Shown in pieces: positions 1-8,196 of a stretch of DNA of 64,000 nt; the first letter of the stretch is position 1, and each line of letters opens with the position of its first letter. The notes beneath the pieces were generated by a model, which had not been told where the DNA came from, did not search any database, and saw nothing but the letters and a program-made list of their open reading frames with translations. Origin of the DNA: Longimicrobium sp. (lineage in GTDB: Bacteria > Gemmatimonadota > Gemmatimonadetes > Longimicrobiales > Longimicrobiaceae). The stretch lies in contig NZ_DATIND010000121.1 in assembly GCF_035474595.1 (NCBI RefSeq), positions 37,810-101,809 on the forward strand, written 5' to 3'. The translations under genes and the position numbers were made by a program.

Positions 1-37
1 AGAACGGCATCGGGCGATGCAGATGAATCGCGAAAAG

Positions 38-88
38 GCGAGTGAACTCGCGGCTACAACGGCACGCAGTCCGCCTTCGCGGACTTCA
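38..88. repeat. half-copy of the two-hairpin intergenic repeat (family A)
   Basis: This is one arm of the dispersed family seen complete near 14.8, 17.1, 28.7 and 39.9 kb. It has a short palindrome (GCGAGTGAACTCGC), the linker GGCTACAACGGC, then a hairpin AGTCCGC-CTTC-GCGGACT. No matching right arm is seen before the gene at 138. Confidence 0.7.
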
Positions 89-104
89 TCTCGGCGATGG
101 TTCC

Positions 105-132
105 GCACTCTCGCACCTTCGCACTTTCGCAC
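105..132. repeat. AGTGCGnn-type 8-mer tract
   Basis: Imperfect tandem 8-mers on the pattern GCACTCTC / GCACCTTC / GCACTTTC lie just upstream of the next start codon. The same kind of tract recurs at about 8.07, 16.25, 27.44, 33.43 and 44.72 kb. Confidence 0.6.
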
Positions 133-137
133 CCCTG

Positions 138-491
138 ATGCCTCACGCCGCCGAGTTCACCTGCGCCGAATGCGGTGCCCTCGCGGGGCGCGTGGAGGTG
201 GTTCCCTCCCCCACCGCGGGCCGCCACCGGCTGGTCCTCTCCATCTTCTTTTCCATGTGGCAGGAGATGCCGGAGGACGGCAGGTACGCCAGAGCCATCG
301 CGGCGATCGACGCGCACGACGCGCGGACGCTGTGGCAGGGTTGGTTCGAGTGGGCGCCGTTCTTCTGCCCCGAGTGCGACGCGTGCTACTGCCGCGACCA
401 CTGGCGGATGGAGATGGATCTCGACGAAGGGTTCTTCGACTGCACCTGGGGCACCTGCCCGCGCGGCCACCGGCGGATGATCGAGGACTGA
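138..491 (+). CDS. small Cys-rich zinc-ribbon-like protein
   Basis: The 117-residue protein starts MPHAAEFTCAECG. The ATG at 138 was chosen because upstream in-frame sequence lies in a repeat. It has four cysteine clusters: CAEC near the N-terminus, then CPECDACYC in the middle, and a single C and CPRGH near the C-terminus. This spacing suggests one or two structural zinc sites. The centre is acidic and tryptophan-rich (WFEWAPFFCPEC). No enzyme family is recognised. A role in protein or nucleic-acid binding is only a guess. It runs towards the racemase gene with a 20-nt gap. Confidence 0.6.
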   Translation: MPHAAEFTCAECGALAGRVEVVPSPTAGRHRLVLSIFFSMWQEMPEDGRYARAIAAIDAHDARTLWQGWFEWAPFFCPECDACYCRDHWRMEMDLDEGFFDCTWGTCPRGHRRMIED

Positions 492-511
492 GCGAAGAGA
501 AGAGCAGCGGT

Positions 512-1267
512 TCAGATGGTGATGGCTTCGACGGAGGGCAGGCCGACGCCGAAGGCCAGGCGTGCCGAGCGGCGCATGGCCTCCGGATCGCCGGTGGTGA
601 GGAAGCGATGCGGGGCGCCGCCATCCGCCAGCGGCCACTCGCGCTCGACGTGCGCGAGCGTGGCGGCGGCGGGATCGAAGAGCGCGGCGGCGGGACAGCG
701 CTCGGCCAGGAGCGGCGCGAGCGCGGGATAGTGCGTGCACGCCATCACCAGCACCTCCACCGCGCGCAGCGGCGCCAGGATGCGCGCCACGTCGCCGCGG
801 ACGTCAGGCGTATCGAGGCGGCCGGCCTCCACATGCGCGGAAAGCGGCTGCGCGATGCGCTGCCGGACGTGGTGCCCCGCGCCGCGCAGCGCCCGCCCGT
901 ACACGCCGCTCACCACGGTGCGCCGCCCGCCGATCACCCCGATCCGCGCCGGTGCCGCATCCGCGAGCGCGGCCACGGCGGGCGCGATCACCCCCGTCAC
1001 CCGCATCCCGTCGCGCACGATCTTTAGGTCGCACAGCACCGTGCTGGCGGCGTTGCAGGCAACCACGGCGTGCGCGGCGCCGTGCATCTCCCCCACGTGG
1101 CGGAGGACGCGGTCCACGCGCGCGGCCAGCTCGCGGCGCGGCACCTTGCCGTACGGCGTGAATCCGGTGTCGGAGACGTAGACCACGGCGACACCGGGAT
1201 GGCGCGCGGCGAACAGGCGGTAGAACCCCAGCCCGCCGATCCCCCAGTCCACCACGGCGAGCGTCAC
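512..1267 (-). CDS. murI: glutamate racemase family protein
   Basis: The 251-residue Asp/Glu racemase would interconvert L- and D-glutamate for peptidoglycan. Both cysteine motifs expected of the catalytic pair are present: ACNAAST near residue 70 and ACTHYP near residue 180. The YVSDTGFTPYG segment matches the family YxxDTxxxPYG. The N-terminal loop reads VDWGIGGLG instead of the usual FDSGVGGL, so the Ser after the conserved Asp is replaced by Trp. The GTG start overlaps the TGA of the upstream methyltransferase as GTGA, which implies translational coupling. The family is secure. The altered loop leaves the exact substrate less certain. Confidence 0.82.
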   Translation of the reverse strand: MTLAVVDWGIGGLGFYRLFAARHPGVAVVYVSDTGFTPYGKVPRRELAARVDRVLRHVGEMHGAAHAVVACNAASTVLCDLKIVRDGMRVTGVIAPAVAALADAAPARIGVIGGRRTVVSGVYGRALRGAGHHVRQRIAQPLSAHVEAGRLDTPDVRGDVARILAPLRAVEVLVMACTHYPALAPLLAERCPAAALFDPAAATLAHVEREWPLADGGAPHRFLTTGDPEAMRRSARLAFGVGLPSVEAITI

Positions 1268-2556
1268 GGGTAGCTCTGCGGCGGCACGGTGCCGGGCTCC
1301 AGCGGGCCGCTGTCGAAGGCCAGCACGCGCGCGTTCCACCCCACGTTGATCATCTCCACCTTCCGCCCCGGGAAGCGGCTTTCCAGGTACCACTTCATCT
1401 CGTGCTCGGCGCGGATGGGGTTGTAGCGCAGCATGGTGGCCCAGCGCGGGTCCGTCACCAGCCGGCGCAGGCGCCGCGCGAACTCGGGGCGGCGCAGGCG
1501 CTGGGCGTAGCCGCGCCCCTTGCTGGCCAGCAGCCGCGGCGTCTCGCGCCAGCGCACCGGCGCCGTCACCATGTCGACCACCAGCAGCCGGCCGCCGGGG
1601 CGCAGCACGCGCCGGATCTCGTTCATCACCGGGTCCCAGTCCAGGTAGCGGAACGACAGGAGGCTGGTCACCACGTCGAACGAGGCGTCGGGGAACGGGA
1701 GCGTGGGGCCGTCCACGTGCACGAAGTCCAGGTGCGGCGCCCCCGCGGCCCGCCGCCGCGCTCGCTCGACCATCCCCGCGGACGCGTCCACACCGGTGCC
1801 GCGGGCGACGCGACGGCCCAGCTGCAGCAGGAGCGCGCCGTTGCCGCAGCCGATGTCCAGCACGCGCGCGGGCTCGCACGGAAAGCGGCTCTCCAGCCAG
1901 CGCCACTCGTCCTCGCGCACGGTGATGTCCTGGAACACGTCGTCGTACAGCTCCGCCACCGAGTCGTAGGTCGGGTCGCCCTCGGGGGGATGGGGATTGA
2001 AGCGCTTCATCTCCTCCGCGCGGCCGGTAACGTACTTCCCCAGCGAGCCGGCGATGCCGTGCGACTTCCGCCCCGGGCAGCCCAGGACGTACACCGGCGC
2101 GTCCCTGCGCAGCGTCATCCGCTCCCAGCGGAAGCGGTCGGGGCGGAGCGAGACGGTGGTGTACCAGTGGTAGCCCCACGCGGGAACGTTGAAGGTGCGC
2201 GCGAAGAACGGGGCGAACCAGCGCGCGGTGCGGCAGGCGTGGAAGTACGCGCGCGCCCCCGGCGCGAACGGGATGCGCAGCGTGCGCCACTCGTGCGGGC
2301 TGAACTGCTCGGGGACGGCGCGGGTGCGGAACATGGGCCCGTACATCCCGCTGTGCCCGATGAAGTGGAGCTCGTCGATCGGCTCCTCTTCCGCGGCGCG
2401 GAAGTGCGCGACGACGTCGGCCTTGCTCTCCACCGCGGCCGCGCGCACGGTGGCGCCCGGGTGCGCACGGCGCTTGTCTTCGGCCAGGGTGGCGGCGGCG
2501 CGCGCGAACTTGTCGCCGCCGTCGCGGTAGAGCGTGGTGTAAAGGATCAGGATCAT
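1264..2556 (-). CDS. class I SAM-dependent methyltransferase with an unusual N-terminal domain
   Basis: The 430-residue protein has two parts. Residues 1 to about 190 form a domain I do not recognise, with the motif HFIGHSGMYGPMF and a conserved-looking Cys/His/Trp content. From about residue 195 there is a class I methyltransferase. It has motif I VLDIGCGNG near 230, an acidic residue at the end of strand 2 (GTGVDAS), and a late LRPGGRLLVVD motif. It is the first gene of a two-gene unit with the racemase (GTGA overlap). The ATG at 2556 was chosen because the in-frame extension further upstream is low-quality and Arg-rich. The substrate cannot be told. Confidence 0.8.
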   Translation of the reverse strand: MILILYTTLYRDGGDKFARAAATLAEDKRRAHPGATVRAAAVESKADVVAHFRAAEEEPIDELHFIGHSGMYGPMFRTRAVPEQFSPHEWRTLRIPFAPGARAYFHACRTARWFAPFFARTFNVPAWGYHWYTTVSLRPDRFRWERMTLRRDAPVYVLGCPGRKSHGIAGSLGKYVTGRAEEMKRFNPHPPEGDPTYDSVAELYDDVFQDITVREDEWRWLESRFPCEPARVLDIGCGNGALLLQLGRRVARGTGVDASAGMVERARRRAAGAPHLDFVHVDGPTLPFPDASFDVVTSLLSFRYLDWDPVMNEIRRVLRPGGRLLVVDMVTAPVRWRETPRLLASKGRGYAQRLRRPEFARRLRRLVTDPRWATMLRYNPIRAEHEMKWYLESRFPGRKVEMINVGWNARVLAFDSGPLEPGTVPPQSYP

Positions 2557-3195
2557 CGGTGGGGGATGAAGATCGGGAAGGGCGATGCGGGCCGCGCGGG
2601 CGGGCGCCGGGGCCGTGGGGATGCAAAGCGATGCCACCGGAGGAGATGCGCGGAGATCCCGCGGATGGTGGCGGACGGCTGGCCCGAAGTATAACGCGCG
2701 CCCGGCCCGAATCAATCCGTTTGCGCGCCCGTCCCGGGCCGTGGACGCCCGATCACGGCCGATGAAATCCCACACGTCCGGCGAACCGTTCATCGCCAAT
2801 AAAATCGTTCGCATCGCGGCCTCAATGGTTCGGCTCCCATATTGCGCGGAAACCGCAACGGGTTGCTGCAAGAGTGCACGCTGTAGCCTGCGAATCCGAT
2901 GCACCGGGATCGACGGGCCCCACGACTCCGCGGAGCGGCGGGATCGGCCGGATATCGTCACGTCTGCGTCACAAAACACGCGTTCAAGATGCGGCGCATC
3001 TTTCCGGAACCTTTTGCAATGCTTCGTGTACCCACGCCCGCAAGCGACGCGATCGAGCGGACAATGTGCTGCCAGCCTCCGTTCACTGCCGCCCATCCGT
3101 TTGCCGGAACCTGTGTTGCGCCCGCTGCGCTTAAATAGCGCGTTACGAGCGCGGCATGCAGAAACTGCTTGCGCTTTTGCGCGGGGAACATCAAA
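2557..3195. other. 639-bp divergent intergenic region
   Basis: This stretch lies between divergent genes and must hold both promoters. It is AT-richer than the coding sequence. A short dyad, GCGCT-TAAAT-AGCGC, at 3127-3141 could be an operator for the gene at 3196. Open frames here have poor composition and I do not call a gene. Confidence 0.4.
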
Positions 3196-3597
3196 ATGAA
3201 CACCATGTCCCTGACCATTCCCCTGAACGACAAGCAGGTCGACCTGCTGCGGAGCCTGTACCGGCAGACCGGGCCGGTGCTGGTCGACAACCTGGACGGC
3301 CGCGTGGTGCGGGCGCTGCGCTCGCGCGGGCTGGTGCAGGAGAAGGCGGGGTGGCTGTCGCTGACGGACTCCGGCAAGACCGAGTTCGAGAAGCTGCGCC
3401 GCCGCCGCGTGGTCAACCCGCACTCCGAGGTCTCCAACCCGCGCCACGCCCGCGCCGAAGCCATCATCCGCGCCGTCGAGGCGCTGGAGCTGGCCCTCCC
3501 CCGCGACGCCGAGCTGATGGTGGGCGACATGCCCGCCTACGCCGACGACGTGGTGCAGGGGCTGCGCGGATTCGCCCGGCAGCTGGTCCGAACCTGA
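3196..3597 (+). CDS. small winged-helix-like hypothetical protein
   Basis: The 133-residue protein starts MNTMSLTIPLNDKQ. An N-terminal segment (about residues 10-70) has the pattern of a winged helix: LLRSLYRQTGPVLVDNL, then VVRALRSRGLVQEKAGWLSLTDSGKTEF. The 'GLV...LSLTDSGK' ending is typical of MarR-like wings. The C-terminal half is helical and acidic. It is a single gene followed by a strong hairpin terminator. A regulatory role is inferred only from the predicted fold. Confidence 0.6.
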   Translation: MNTMSLTIPLNDKQVDLLRSLYRQTGPVLVDNLDGRVVRALRSRGLVQEKAGWLSLTDSGKTEFEKLRRRRVVNPHSEVSNPRHARAEAIIRAVEALELALPRDAELMVGDMPAYADDVVQGLRGFARQLVRT

Positions 3598-3615
3598 TCC
3601 AGACCGGCACAAACC

Positions 3616-3648
3616 GATGCGGACGATGCAACCAGCCTCGTCCGCATC
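3616..3648 (+). terminator. hairpin terminator after the gene at 3196
   Basis: A perfect 11-bp stem, GATGCGGACGA with TCGTCCGCATC, encloses an 11-nt loop and starts 18 nt after the stop codon. The tail is TTCGCGTTT. Confidence 0.75.
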
Positions 3649-3728
3649 TTCGCGTTTCCGCCGGGTCCCATCAAGGGTGATTCCTCGACTGTGACGTGAT
3701 CCCGAGGCGCCGCCGGGGCCTTCACCCG

Positions 3729-3779
3729 AAAAAAGAAGGAGGACGAGACATGACCGCCGTCTCGCCCTCCTTCTTTTTT
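3729..3779. terminator. bidirectional intrinsic terminator
   Basis: The arms AAAAAAGAAGGAGG and CCTCCTTCTTTTTT pair, with an inner CGAGAC/GTCTCG stem. The A-run on one side and T-run on the other would let it work in both directions. Confidence 0.8.
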
Positions 3780-3861
3780 CGACCTCTCTCAAACTGCTGG
3801 GAGAGGTTGAACTCAGCTCTCGTCAGGCCTCATACCGGATCTGGCGATTACCTGTCATTCA

Positions 3862-4020
3862 AAGAGAGACGTCATCCTGAGTCGAACACCGCGCTTCGCG
3901 CGACCACGATGGTGAAAGGGGAGGCATCCTCCGGCGCTGGAACTGGCTTCCGAGCTGAACAGCCTCGCGCAGTTTGCGAGGCTTCCCGTAGTTGTTGCTG
4001 CGACTTCAGTCGCCGGTGAG
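3862..4020. repeat. intergenic repeat family B, copy 1
   Basis: This is an inverted copy of the sequence at 38671-38836. It contains the hairpin GCCTCGC-GCAGTTT-GCGAGGC, the linker TTCCCGTAGTTGTTGCTGC and the palindrome GCGACTTCAGTCGC. The rest of the gap to 4254 shows no gene. Confidence 0.7.
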
Positions 4021-4254
4021 GGGCTAGTCCGCGAACTTTCGATTCAGGCCGACCACACCGTCGGTGGCCCCGCACGGGATTGGTGCATCCGACCAACTCA
4101 CGTGCTGCCACGCCCACAGATCCTTCGGCCTGCAAAGTGTTGTTCTGATGCGAGTTGCGGTGTGGTCGGCCTCAGGATGACGTCGGGCAGGTGCAGTGCG
4201 GATGCAGAAGCTGATCTCCCGGATTTGGTATCAGCCCACCATCCGCGATGAGTG

Positions 4255-5223
4255 CTACCTCGCCCCGAATCTCGTGTTGAAGATGGGGAGGAGGCGCAGG
4301 CCGCCGGGGTTGCTGCGCACGTAGTTCAGCAAGCCGATCTGCGCGCCGCGGATGTCGCGGGCGTAGTTGAAGATGCCGATGGTGATGCCGCGCTGCACCC
4401 CGCGCACGTCGTTCCACCCCGCCGCGGAGATCCCCCGCATCTCCGCCGAGCGCGCGTAGAGGGCGGCGGCGGTGATTCCCTCGAGGGTGTCGGCCACGAC
4501 GGCCACGCCGGCGAGCGTGACGCCGCGCGCGATCCCCTTCGTGCGGTTCACCAGCCCCGCGGCGGTGATGCCGCGCACCTCGCCGTCCACGTACGAGAAG
4601 CCCGGGCTCACGCTGATCCCCGTCAGCCGGCCCTCGGTGATGGCGGCCAGCCCGGCCGAGGTGATGCCGTTCACGCCGCCCTCGGAGAGCGTCACCAGCC
4701 CCGCCGTGGCGATGCCGTCGATCCCGTGGTCGCCCACCGTGGCCAGCCCGCCGACCCCGATGCCGCGCAGCCGCTCCCGCGCGATCATCGCCAGGCCGCC
4801 GGCGCCGATCCCGTTCACCTCCGACGCCAGCACGCCCACGCCGCCCAGCGCCACGCCGTCGATCCGCCGCGCGCGCGGGGCCACGAGGCCCACCGCGGCG
4901 CCGGTGACCACCAGGTCGGGATTCCGCCTGGGAATCCAGAGCGTGAGGTTGAGCCCGTTCACGCGCTCCGCCTGGTGGTCCACGGTGTTGATGCGGACGC
5001 CGGTGACGCGGCGCGAGTTGCCGATGCTGATCCCCACGCCGCCCGCGGTGAGGTCGATCGCGCGGTGGCGGGCCGGCGGCTCGGCGGCGGTGTCGGCGAG
5101 GGCGCCGGGGAGCCGCGTCCGCGCCGAGTCGCGCGCGCCGGCGTCCTGCGCGCGCACGGGCGCCGCGGCGAGCGCGATCGCCACCGCGGCGGCGGCGAAG
5201 TGCATCCAGCGTGTCGGGATCAT
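4255..5223 (-). CDS. secreted LA_2272-type surface repeat protein
   Basis: The 322-residue protein has an N-terminal signal peptide ending at ...APVRAQ. The rest is made of irregular repeats of about 18-22 residues with a GI-x-AGL core: RGIGVGGLATV, DGIATAGLVTL, NGITSAGLAAI, RGITAAGLVN and similar. This matches the LA_2272 surface repeat described from Leptospira, which probably forms a regular beta structure outside the cytoplasm. The ATG at 5223 was chosen because it places the signal peptide at the N-terminus. It precedes two small genes on the same strand. The function of the family is unknown. Confidence 0.72.
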   Translation of the reverse strand: MIPTRWMHFAAAAVAIALAAAPVRAQDAGARDSARTRLPGALADTAAEPPARHRAIDLTAGGVGISIGNSRRVTGVRINTVDHQAERVNGLNLTLWIPRRNPDLVVTGAAVGLVAPRARRIDGVALGGVGVLASEVNGIGAGGLAMIARERLRGIGVGGLATVGDHGIDGIATAGLVTLSEGGVNGITSAGLAAITEGRLTGISVSPGFSYVDGEVRGITAAGLVNRTKGIARGVTLAGVAVVADTLEGITAAALYARSAEMRGISAAGWNDVRGVQRGITIGIFNYARDIRGAQIGLLNYVRSNPGGLRLLPIFNTRFGAR

Positions 5224-5261
5224 CGGGATGGGGATGAGGTGAAGACGGGCGCGGAGGGCGG

Positions 5262-5522
5262 TCACCCGTCCTCCGCGCTTCCGGTCCAGTCGGTCAGCCG
5301 GTGGACCAGCGCCCCGGCCTGCTCGCGCAGCTCCACGTCGGGGACGTGCTCGGCCGCCCGGGCCAGGTAGTGGATCAGCAGCCCGATCTCGCCCTGGGCC
5401 AGCTCTTCGGCGAAGAGGGCGGGATCCAGCCCCAGGTCGTGCGCGGCGGTGGTGACCGCGCGGATGCAGAGCTCCGCCAGGCCGCCGTCGGCCGCGCCGG
5501 GGCCGGTGAGCGCGTCGGTCAC
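5262..5522 (-). CDS. small acidic helical hypothetical protein
   Basis: The 86-residue protein starts at a GTG whose last bases form the TGA of the upstream gene (GTGA overlap), so its translation is probably coupled. It is predicted to be all-helical, has no signal peptide, and has an acidic surface. No family is recognised. The very tight link to the secreted protein upstream suggests a shared role. Confidence 0.6.
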   Translation of the reverse strand: MTDALTGPGAADGGLAELCIRAVTTAAHDLGLDPALFAEELAQGEIGLLIHYLARAAEHVPDVELREQAGALVHRLTDWTGSAEDG

Positions 5523-6172
5523 GGGCGCGCGGGCGGTGCCGCGGGAGGCGTCGCCGGGCGCGCGGGCGGCGCCGTGGGCGGAGCCGCCGGACGCTCGGAC
5601 GGCTGAATGGCGGCGGCGGCGGCGCGGCGCTGGGCGGCGGCCTGGCGCATCCCCATCATCATCCCCTTCAGCTCCTCGGGAAGGCGCACCTTCCACCCGC
5701 CGCCGTCGCGGCGCAGGCTGAGCACCGTCACCTGGCTGAGCGTGTTCCCCTCGGCCTGCGCGGTCACGCGGTACACCACGTAGCTGGTGTCGCCCTGGTC
5801 CACGTGGCCGATGGCGGTGAAGCTGGCGGCCGCCAGCATCTCGCGCATCCCCGGCTGCGTGCCGATGGTGTTGGCCACGAAGCGCTGGTACACCTGCTGT
5901 GCCGGCAGCGCGCGCAGCTCGGCCGCCGAGGCGACGTTGAACACCTGCCGCAGGCCCGCCGTCGACGTGTCGCTGGCGATGACCTCGAGCACCGCCGCCT
6001 TCAGCGAATCCTGCTCGACCGGGTGGATGAGCGCGGCATTCCCCGCCCAGTCGGCCGCCTTCATGGTCTGCAGGTACTGCGTGGCCACCTGCTCGGGCGT
6101 GCCCTGCGCCACGACGGCGCACGGAATGGCCACCGCCAGCGCGGCCGTGGTGAGCATCAGCTTCTTCATCAT
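5519..6172 (-). CDS. secreted protein with Pro/Ala-rich tail
   Basis: The 217-residue protein has a signal peptide ending ...CAVVAQ and a globular region (about 25-175) starting GTPEQVATQYLQTMKAADW. It ends in a low-complexity tail rich in Pro, Ala and Arg. The 'VATQYLQTMKAADWAGNAAL' start resembles NTF2-like or SnoaL-like lipoprotein domains that sit near the cell envelope, but this is a weak match. The tail may contact the cell wall. Its stop overlaps the start of the 86-residue gene. The function is unknown. Confidence 0.62.
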   Translation of the reverse strand: MMKKLMLTTAALAVAIPCAVVAQGTPEQVATQYLQTMKAADWAGNAALIHPVEQDSLKAAVLEVIASDTSTAGLRQVFNVASAAELRALPAQQVYQRFVANTIGTQPGMREMLAAASFTAIGHVDQGDTSYVVYRVTAQAEGNTLSQVTVLSLRRDGGGWKVRLPEELKGMMMGMRQAAAQRRAAAAAIQPSERPAAPPTAPPARPATPPAAPPARP

Positions 6173-6179
6173 GCCTCCG

Positions 6180-6374
6180 AGGGGACAGGGTACAGGGACA
6201 GGTTACAGGGAACAACGGCTTTCGCGCCGCCGCGCCCGCATCCAGTCCCCTTCCCTGCCCCATCCCGTTCAGGTGAAATCCACGTTCGCGCCCGAGCCCC
6301 GGGAGCGCCGAATCCGGAGGGGACGGGAGATGCGATCTCTTCCCTGTCCCCTGTCCCCTGTCCCCTGTCCCCTG
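6180..6374. repeat. CTGTCCC/ACAGGGx heptamer tracts flanking a gene boundary
   Basis: At 6180-6215 the sequence runs GGGGACAGGGTACAGGGACAGG. At 6343-6374 it is CTGTCCC repeated four times. The tracts are roughly complementary, so the whole gap could fold. The same arrangement recurs at 41213-41301. Confidence 0.7.
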
Positions 6375-8009
6375 CTACCGCCGCACCGAGGCGAACTCCG
6401 CGTCGGGATTCCACCGCGGCAGCACGTCGCCGTTCGCGATCTGCGTGGCGAAGTCCAGCACCAGCGACGAGAGCTGCACCGCGCCGGCCAGGTCGAAGTC
6501 CGCCCGGTACTGGTCCGACGGCTGGTGATAGCGGTGCGCGGTGTACTCGTCCTCCTGCCGCGCGCCCCACCCGGCCGGCTTCCCCTCCACCTCGTTCCCC
6601 GCGCCGATGGAGACGGCCGGGACGCCCGCCTTGGCGAAGGAGAAGTGGTCCGAGCGGTAGAAGTGGCCGCGCTCCGGGTGGTCGTCCGGCTCCACCCGCC
6701 AGCCGTGCAGCGCGGCGAGCCGCGAGAACATGGGCCCCAGCGTGGACTTGGTGTCGCCCAGCACGCGGAAGTCGCGCGTGGCGCCCAGCACGTTGCCGCC
6801 GTCCATGTTCAGGTTGGCGACGAGGTTGGCGATGGGGACGGTGGGATGCTGCGCGAACGATTCGGAGCCCAGCAGCCCGCTCTCCTCGGCGGTGACGAAG
6901 ACGAAGAGGAGCGAGCGCTTCGGCGCGGGCCGCATGGCCGCCGCATGGGCGATGGCGAGCACGTCGGCGACGCCCGAGGCGTTGTCCGACGCGCCGTTGT
7001 AGATGGAGTCGCCGTCCACCGCGGGCCCGATCCCCAGGTGGTCCCAGTGCGCGCTGAGCGCCACGTACTGGTCGCGCAGCTGCGGGTCGCCGCCGCGGAT
7101 GGTGCCCACCACGTTCTCGCTCTCCAGGTGCTGCACGCGGTTGCGGAAGCCCACGCTCAGCGTGATCCCGGTCGCCACCGGGCGGAAGCCGCGCGTGGCC
7201 GCCTGCTGGCGGAGGCGGGCGAGGTCCAGCCCGCCCTGCCGCAGCAGCGCGGTAGCGGCGCTGTCGGTGATCCAGCCGCGGAAGGCGAGCGGCGCGGGAA
7301 GCTGCGGGCTGCGCGGCAGCATGCGCTGCTCCTTGGCCCAGCTGCCGACCACCGTGTGCCACGGGTAGCCGGCCTGCTCGGTGGTGTGGACGATGAGCAT
7401 TCCCGCGGCGCCGCGGCGCTCGGCCTCTTCGAACTTGTAGGTCCAGCGGCCGTAGTAGGTCATCGCCCGGCCGCCGAAGAGCGTGGCCTCGCTCGCCGGC
7501 GCGGGGGGATCGTTCACCAGCACCATCAGGATCTTGCCGCGCACGTCCACGTTCTTGAAGTCGTCCCAGCGGAACTCGGGCGCGGCGGCGCCGTAGCCGA
7601 CGAAGACGATCTCCGCGTTCGCGCTGGCCTGCTCCGCCGCCGAGCCGGCCCACACCACCACGTCGTCGGGGTAGCGCAGCGTCCCCGTCGCCTTGCCGGA
7701 GGCGGTGACGCGGATGGTGGCCGGGTCGGCGCCCACGATATCGATGGGAACGCGCTGGAAGTACGTGCCGTTGTCGCCCGCGGGCTGCACGCCGTACGCG
7801 CGCAGCTGGCTGGCGATGTACTCGGTGGCCAGGCGGCCGCCGCGGGTGGCCGGCGCGCGCCCCTCCAGCAGGTCCGACGAGAGGAAGCGCAGGTGCGCGT
7901 CGATCTCGTTGGCGGTGATGGCGCCCGGCGCCTGGGCGCGCGCCGCGCCCGCGGCGAGCGCGAGGGCCGCCAGGGCGAGCAGGGATGTGCGTGTGGCTCG
8001 CATGTGCAT
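6375..8009 (-). CDS. secreted M28-family zinc peptidase with PA domain
   Basis: The 544-residue protein has a signal peptide ending ...GAARAQ. A helical N-terminal part is followed by a PA (protease-associated) insert at about 130-260. The M28 catalytic core then carries the metal and catalytic motifs in order: SAHWDHLG (His), ASDNASGV (Asp), EESGLLGS (Glu-Glu), NMDGG (Asp) and RYHQPSDQ (His). All five expected ligands are present. Members act as aminopeptidases outside the cytoplasm. The gene stands alone between repeat-rich gaps. Confidence 0.9.
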   Translation of the reverse strand: MHMRATRTSLLALAALALAAGAARAQAPGAITANEIDAHLRFLSSDLLEGRAPATRGGRLATEYIASQLRAYGVQPAGDNGTYFQRVPIDIVGADPATIRVTASGKATGTLRYPDDVVVWAGSAAEQASANAEIVFVGYGAAAPEFRWDDFKNVDVRGKILMVLVNDPPAPASEATLFGGRAMTYYGRWTYKFEEAERRGAAGMLIVHTTEQAGYPWHTVVGSWAKEQRMLPRSPQLPAPLAFRGWITDSAATALLRQGGLDLARLRQQAATRGFRPVATGITLSVGFRNRVQHLESENVVGTIRGGDPQLRDQYVALSAHWDHLGIGPAVDGDSIYNGASDNASGVADVLAIAHAAAMRPAPKRSLLFVFVTAEESGLLGSESFAQHPTVPIANLVANLNMDGGNVLGATRDFRVLGDTKSTLGPMFSRLAALHGWRVEPDDHPERGHFYRSDHFSFAKAGVPAVSIGAGNEVEGKPAGWGARQEDEYTAHRYHQPSDQYRADFDLAGAVQLSSLVLDFATQIANGDVLPRWNPDAEFASVRR

Positions 8010-8063
8010 GGGGGGTGATGGCGTGGATGCGCGCGTGCCCCCGCGCGCGGAGGCCGCAAAGCT

Positions 8064-8110
8064 AGTGCGAGAGTGCGAAAGTGCGAAAGTGCGTGAGTGC
8101 GTGAGTGCGG
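8064..8110. repeat. AGTGCGnn 8-mer tract
   Basis: Five to six tandem 8-mers (AGTGCGAG, AGTGCGAA, AGTGCGTG) lie in the 187-bp gap upstream of the M28 gene, which is read leftwards. No gene is seen in this gap. Confidence 0.7.
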
Positions 8111-8196
8111 CAACGATGATTGGGAGTCCGCCTCGCCGCAGGGGTACGCGGCCCGAGCGGCGGGGGGAGGGCTCCGCGCGCCAGAGCCTCTCGCCG

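Noticed and set aside
2585..3199. A 204-codon plus-strand frame in the divergent gap
   Set aside because: Poor composition, no ribosome-binding site, overlaps the expected promoters.
3696..4019. Open frame across a terminator and family B repeat
   Set aside because: It spans a strong hairpin and a dispersed repeat, so it is not a gene.
6180..6374. Heptamer tracts as a CRISPR array
   Set aside because: Units are 7 nt with no spacers. No cas genes are in the window.
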